A stretch of DNA of 64,000 bases, taken from CAIKZZ01 sp035524495 (GTDB lineage Bacteria > Pseudomonadota > Gammaproteobacteria > Steroidobacterales > Steroidobacteraceae). Positions 62,036 to 64,000 of the stretch are shown piece by piece (position 1 is the stretch's first letter; each line of letters begins with the position of its first letter). Below the pieces are notes generated by a model, which worked only from the letters and a program-made list of their open reading frames with translations, ran no database searches and was not told where the DNA came from. The DNA is taken from assembly GCA_035524495.1 (NCBI GenBank), contig DATKOR010000023.1, forward strand, positions 1 through 64,000. Reading direction: 5' to 3'. A program made the position numbers and the translations under genes.

Positions 62036-64000
62036 TTACTTCGGCTGGCCGGCGAGGAACAGCCAGGTCTCGAGCACCGTATCGGGGTTCAGCGACAGGC
62101 TGCCGATGCCCTGGTCGACGAGCCAGCGCGCGAACTCCGGGTGGTCCGAGGGGCCCTGGCCGCAGATCCCGACGTACTTGCCCTGCGCGCGGCAGGCCTT
62201 GATCGCGAGCGCGATCGCCGCCTTGACGGCCGGATCGCGCTCGTCGAAGAGCTTGGCGACGATGCCCGAGTCGCGGTCGAGCCCGAGCACCAGCTGCGTC
62301 ATGTCGTTCGAGCCGATCGACATGCCGTCGAAGTACTTCAGGAACTCGTCGGCAAGCAGCGCGTTCGTCGGCAGCTCGCACATCATGATGACGCGCAGGC
62401 CGTTCTGCCCGCGGCCGAGGCCGTTGGCGGCCATCAGCGCCGTGACCTGCTCGGCCTCCTTCAGCGAGCGCACGAACGGCACCATGACCTCGACGTTCGT
62501 GAGTCCCATCTCGTCGCGCACGCGCTTGAGGGCCCGGCACTCGAGCTCGAAGCACGGCCGGAAGGTCTCGTCGATGTAGCGCGCGGCGCCGCGGAACCCG
62601 AGCATCGGGTTCTCCTCGTGCGGCTCGTAGAGCTTGCCGCCGATCAGGTTCGCGTACTCGTTGGACTTGAAGTCCGAGAGCCGCACGATGACCGGGTTCG
62701 GCGCGAACGCGGCCGCGATCTGCGCGATGCCCTCGGTCAGCTTGTCGACGAAGAACGACACCGGATCCTTGTAGCCGGCCATCTGGGTACGGATCGTGTC
62801 CTTGAGCGGCGCTTCGAGGCGGTCGAACTCCAGCAGCGCGCGCGGGTGCACGCCGATCATCCGGTTGATGATGAACTCGAGCCGGGCGAGGCCGACGCCG
62901 TGGTTCGGGATGCCGGCGAAGTCGAAGGCGCGGTCGGGGTTGCCGACGTTCATCGTGATCTTGACCGGCGGCGTCGGCAGCGCGTCGAGCTCGATCTGGC
63001 GCTTCTCGTAGTCGAGGGTGCCGGCGTAGACGTGACCCGTGTCGCCCTCGGCACAGGACACCGTGGCCTCGCGGCCCTCGGGCACGGTCTCGGTCGCGTC
63101 GCCGCAGCCGACGACGGCGGGGATGCCGAGCTCGCGGGCGATGATCGCCGCATGGCAGGTGCGTCCGCCGCGGTTGGTGACGATCGCCGCGGCGCGCTTC
63201 ATGACCGGCTCCCAGTCCGGGTCGGTCATGTCCGCGACCAGCACGTCGCCGTTCTGCACGCGCGCCATCTCGCGCACGTCGCGGATCAGGCGCGCGGGAC
63301 CGGTGCCGATCCGGTTGCCGATCGCGCGCCCGGTCGCGAGCACGCGCGAGGTGGTCTTCAGCGTGAAGCGCTGGATCGAGCGGCCGGCGCGGCTCTGCAC
63401 GGTCTCGGGACGCGCCTGCAGCACGTAGATCTGCCCGTCGGTGCCGTCCTTGGCCCACTCGATGTCCATCGGGCACTGGTAGTGGTCTTCGATCAGCAGC
63501 GCCTGGCGCGCGAGCGCGGTCACGTCGGCGTCGCCGATCGAGAAGCGCGCGCGCTCGGCCGCCGGCACGTCGACGGTCTCGACGCGCCTGCCGCGGGTCG
63601 CCTCGCCATCGGCCGCGTACACCATCTTGATGGCCTTGCCGCCGAGGTTGCGGCGCAGGATCGCCGGCTTCCCGGCCCTGAGACCCGTCTTGTAGACGTA
63701 GAACTCATCGGGATTGACGGCGCCCTGCACGACGGTCTCGCCGAGACCGTACGAGGCGGTGATGAACACGACGTCGCGAAATCCCGAGTCGGTGTCGAGC
63801 GTGAACATCACGCCGCTCGCCCCGAGGTCGCTGCGCACCATGTGCTGGATGCCGACCGACAGCGCCACCTGCGCGTGATCGAAGCCCTGGTGCACGCGAT
63901 AGGCGATCGCGCGGTCGTTGAAGAGCGAGGCGTACACCTCGTGCAGCGCCCGCAGCACGGCGGCGCTGCCGCGCACGTTCAGGAACGTCTCCTGCTGGCC
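62036..64000 (-). CDS. ppsA: Phosphoenolpyruvate synthase, C-terminal 654 residues (N-terminus outside window)
   Basis: The frame runs to the right edge, so the start is missing. Visible are the end of the pyruvate/ATP-binding domain (SGVMFTLDTDSGF, SYGLGETVVQGAVNPDEF), the phosphohistidine domain (GGRTCHAAIIARELGIPAV) and the PEP-binding barrel with catalytic Cys in YVGICGQGPSDHPEFARWL. It makes PEP from pyruvate for gluconeogenesis, which fits growth on amino acids and alkanes. Its stop abuts the GFA stop. Confidence 0.94.
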   Translation of the reverse strand, partial: GQQETFLNVRGSAAVLRALHEVYASLFNDRAIAYRVHQGFDHAQVALSVGIQHMVRSDLGASGVMFTLDTDSGFRDVVFITASYGLGETVVQGAVNPDEFYVYKTGLRAGKPAILRRNLGGKAIKMVYAADGEATRGRRVETVDVPAAERARFSIGDADVTALARQALLIEDHYQCPMDIEWAKDGTDGQIYVLQARPETVQSRAGRSIQRFTLKTTSRVLATGRAIGNRIGTGPARLIRDVREMARVQNGDVLVADMTDPDWEPVMKRAAAIVTNRGGRTCHAAIIARELGIPAVVGCGDATETVPEGREATVSCAEGDTGHVYAGTLDYEKRQIELDALPTPPVKITMNVGNPDRAFDFAGIPNHGVGLARLEFIINRMIGVHPRALLEFDRLEAPLKDTIRTQMAGYKDPVSFFVDKLTEGIAQIAAAFAPNPVIVRLSDFKSNEYANLIGGKLYEPHEENPMLGFRGAARYIDETFRPCFELECRALKRVRDEMGLTNVEVMVPFVRSLKEAEQVTALMAANGLGRGQNGLRVIMMCELPTNALLADEFLKYFDGMSIGSNDMTQLVLGLDRDSGIVAKLFDERDPAVKAAIALAIKACRAQGKYVGICGQGPSDHPEFARWLVDQGIGSLSLNPDTVLETWLFLAGQPK

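Overview
The window is one continuous stretch of very GC-rich bacterial chromosome (by eye about 70% G+C or more), densely packed with genes on both strands and with many 1-4 base overlaps between neighbours. Gene order points to a Gammaproteobacterium with high GC, possibly from the Steroidobacter/Nevskia/Xanthomonas side of the class: dapA next to gcvR and bcp, tRNA-Ser/4.5S RNA/dnaX/ybaB/recR, orn divergent from rsgA, corB-ypjD divergent from ffh, and a suf operon led by an Rrf2 regulator. I cannot place the genus. No insertion sequence, prophage, integrase, CRISPR array or rRNA operon was seen, so this looks like core chromosome.

Layout. 1-6.5 kb: the end of a CehA/McbA-type metallohydrolase, then a branched-chain amino acid catabolic locus (bkdR divergent from bkdA1-bkdA2-bkdB, then ilvE). 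6.6-13.1 kb: an RhlE-like helicase, an FMN-dependent alpha-hydroxy-acid oxidase with no recognisable start codon, and a signalling cassette of a two-FHA protein, a PP2C phosphatase and a CHASE2-type membrane Ser/Thr kinase. 13.1-22 kb: radA, corB, ypjD, then ffh and the rpsP-rimM-trmD-rplS translation operon, then sppA. 22-31.5 kb: threonine breakdown (kbl-tdh), hslR, ybbN, a Nudix hydrolase, proline breakdown (an Lrp-type regulator divergent from putA), an exported M20 amidohydrolase and a small cupin protein.

31.5-41.6 kb: a chemoreceptor with a linked periplasmic Cache protein, then, on the minus strand, the complete suf operon (regulator-sufB-C-D-S-U-T-Rieske protein) followed by sixA. 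41.7-49.2 kb: class I fructose-bisphosphate aldolase, a phospholipid transport operon (mlaF-E-D-C-B) with a second, tandem mlaC, a convergent MlaA-family gene and a BepA-like protease. 49.2-56 kb: phoH2, bcp, gcvR-like, dapA, a very small lipoprotein at the bamC position, tRNA-Ser(GGA), SRP RNA, dnaX, ybaB, recR. 56-64 kb: rsgA and an M48 membrane protease divergent from orn, an ArnT-like glycosyltransferase, alkane monooxygenase with a GFA-family protein, and the C-terminal part of phosphoenolpyruvate synthase running off the right edge.

Together the genes describe an aerobic heterotroph that feeds on amino acids (branched-chain, threonine, proline) and perhaps alkanes, builds iron-sulphur clusters through SUF, and maintains outer-membrane lipid asymmetry. 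Two separate Lrp-family regulators each sit divergent from an amino-acid catabolic gene. I found no clear unknown defence or mobile system. The points most worth a second look are the FHA/PP2C/CHASE2-kinase cassette, the duplicated mlaC with a non-lipidated MlaA, the miniature lipoprotein at the bamC position, and several predicted operators and structured leaders.
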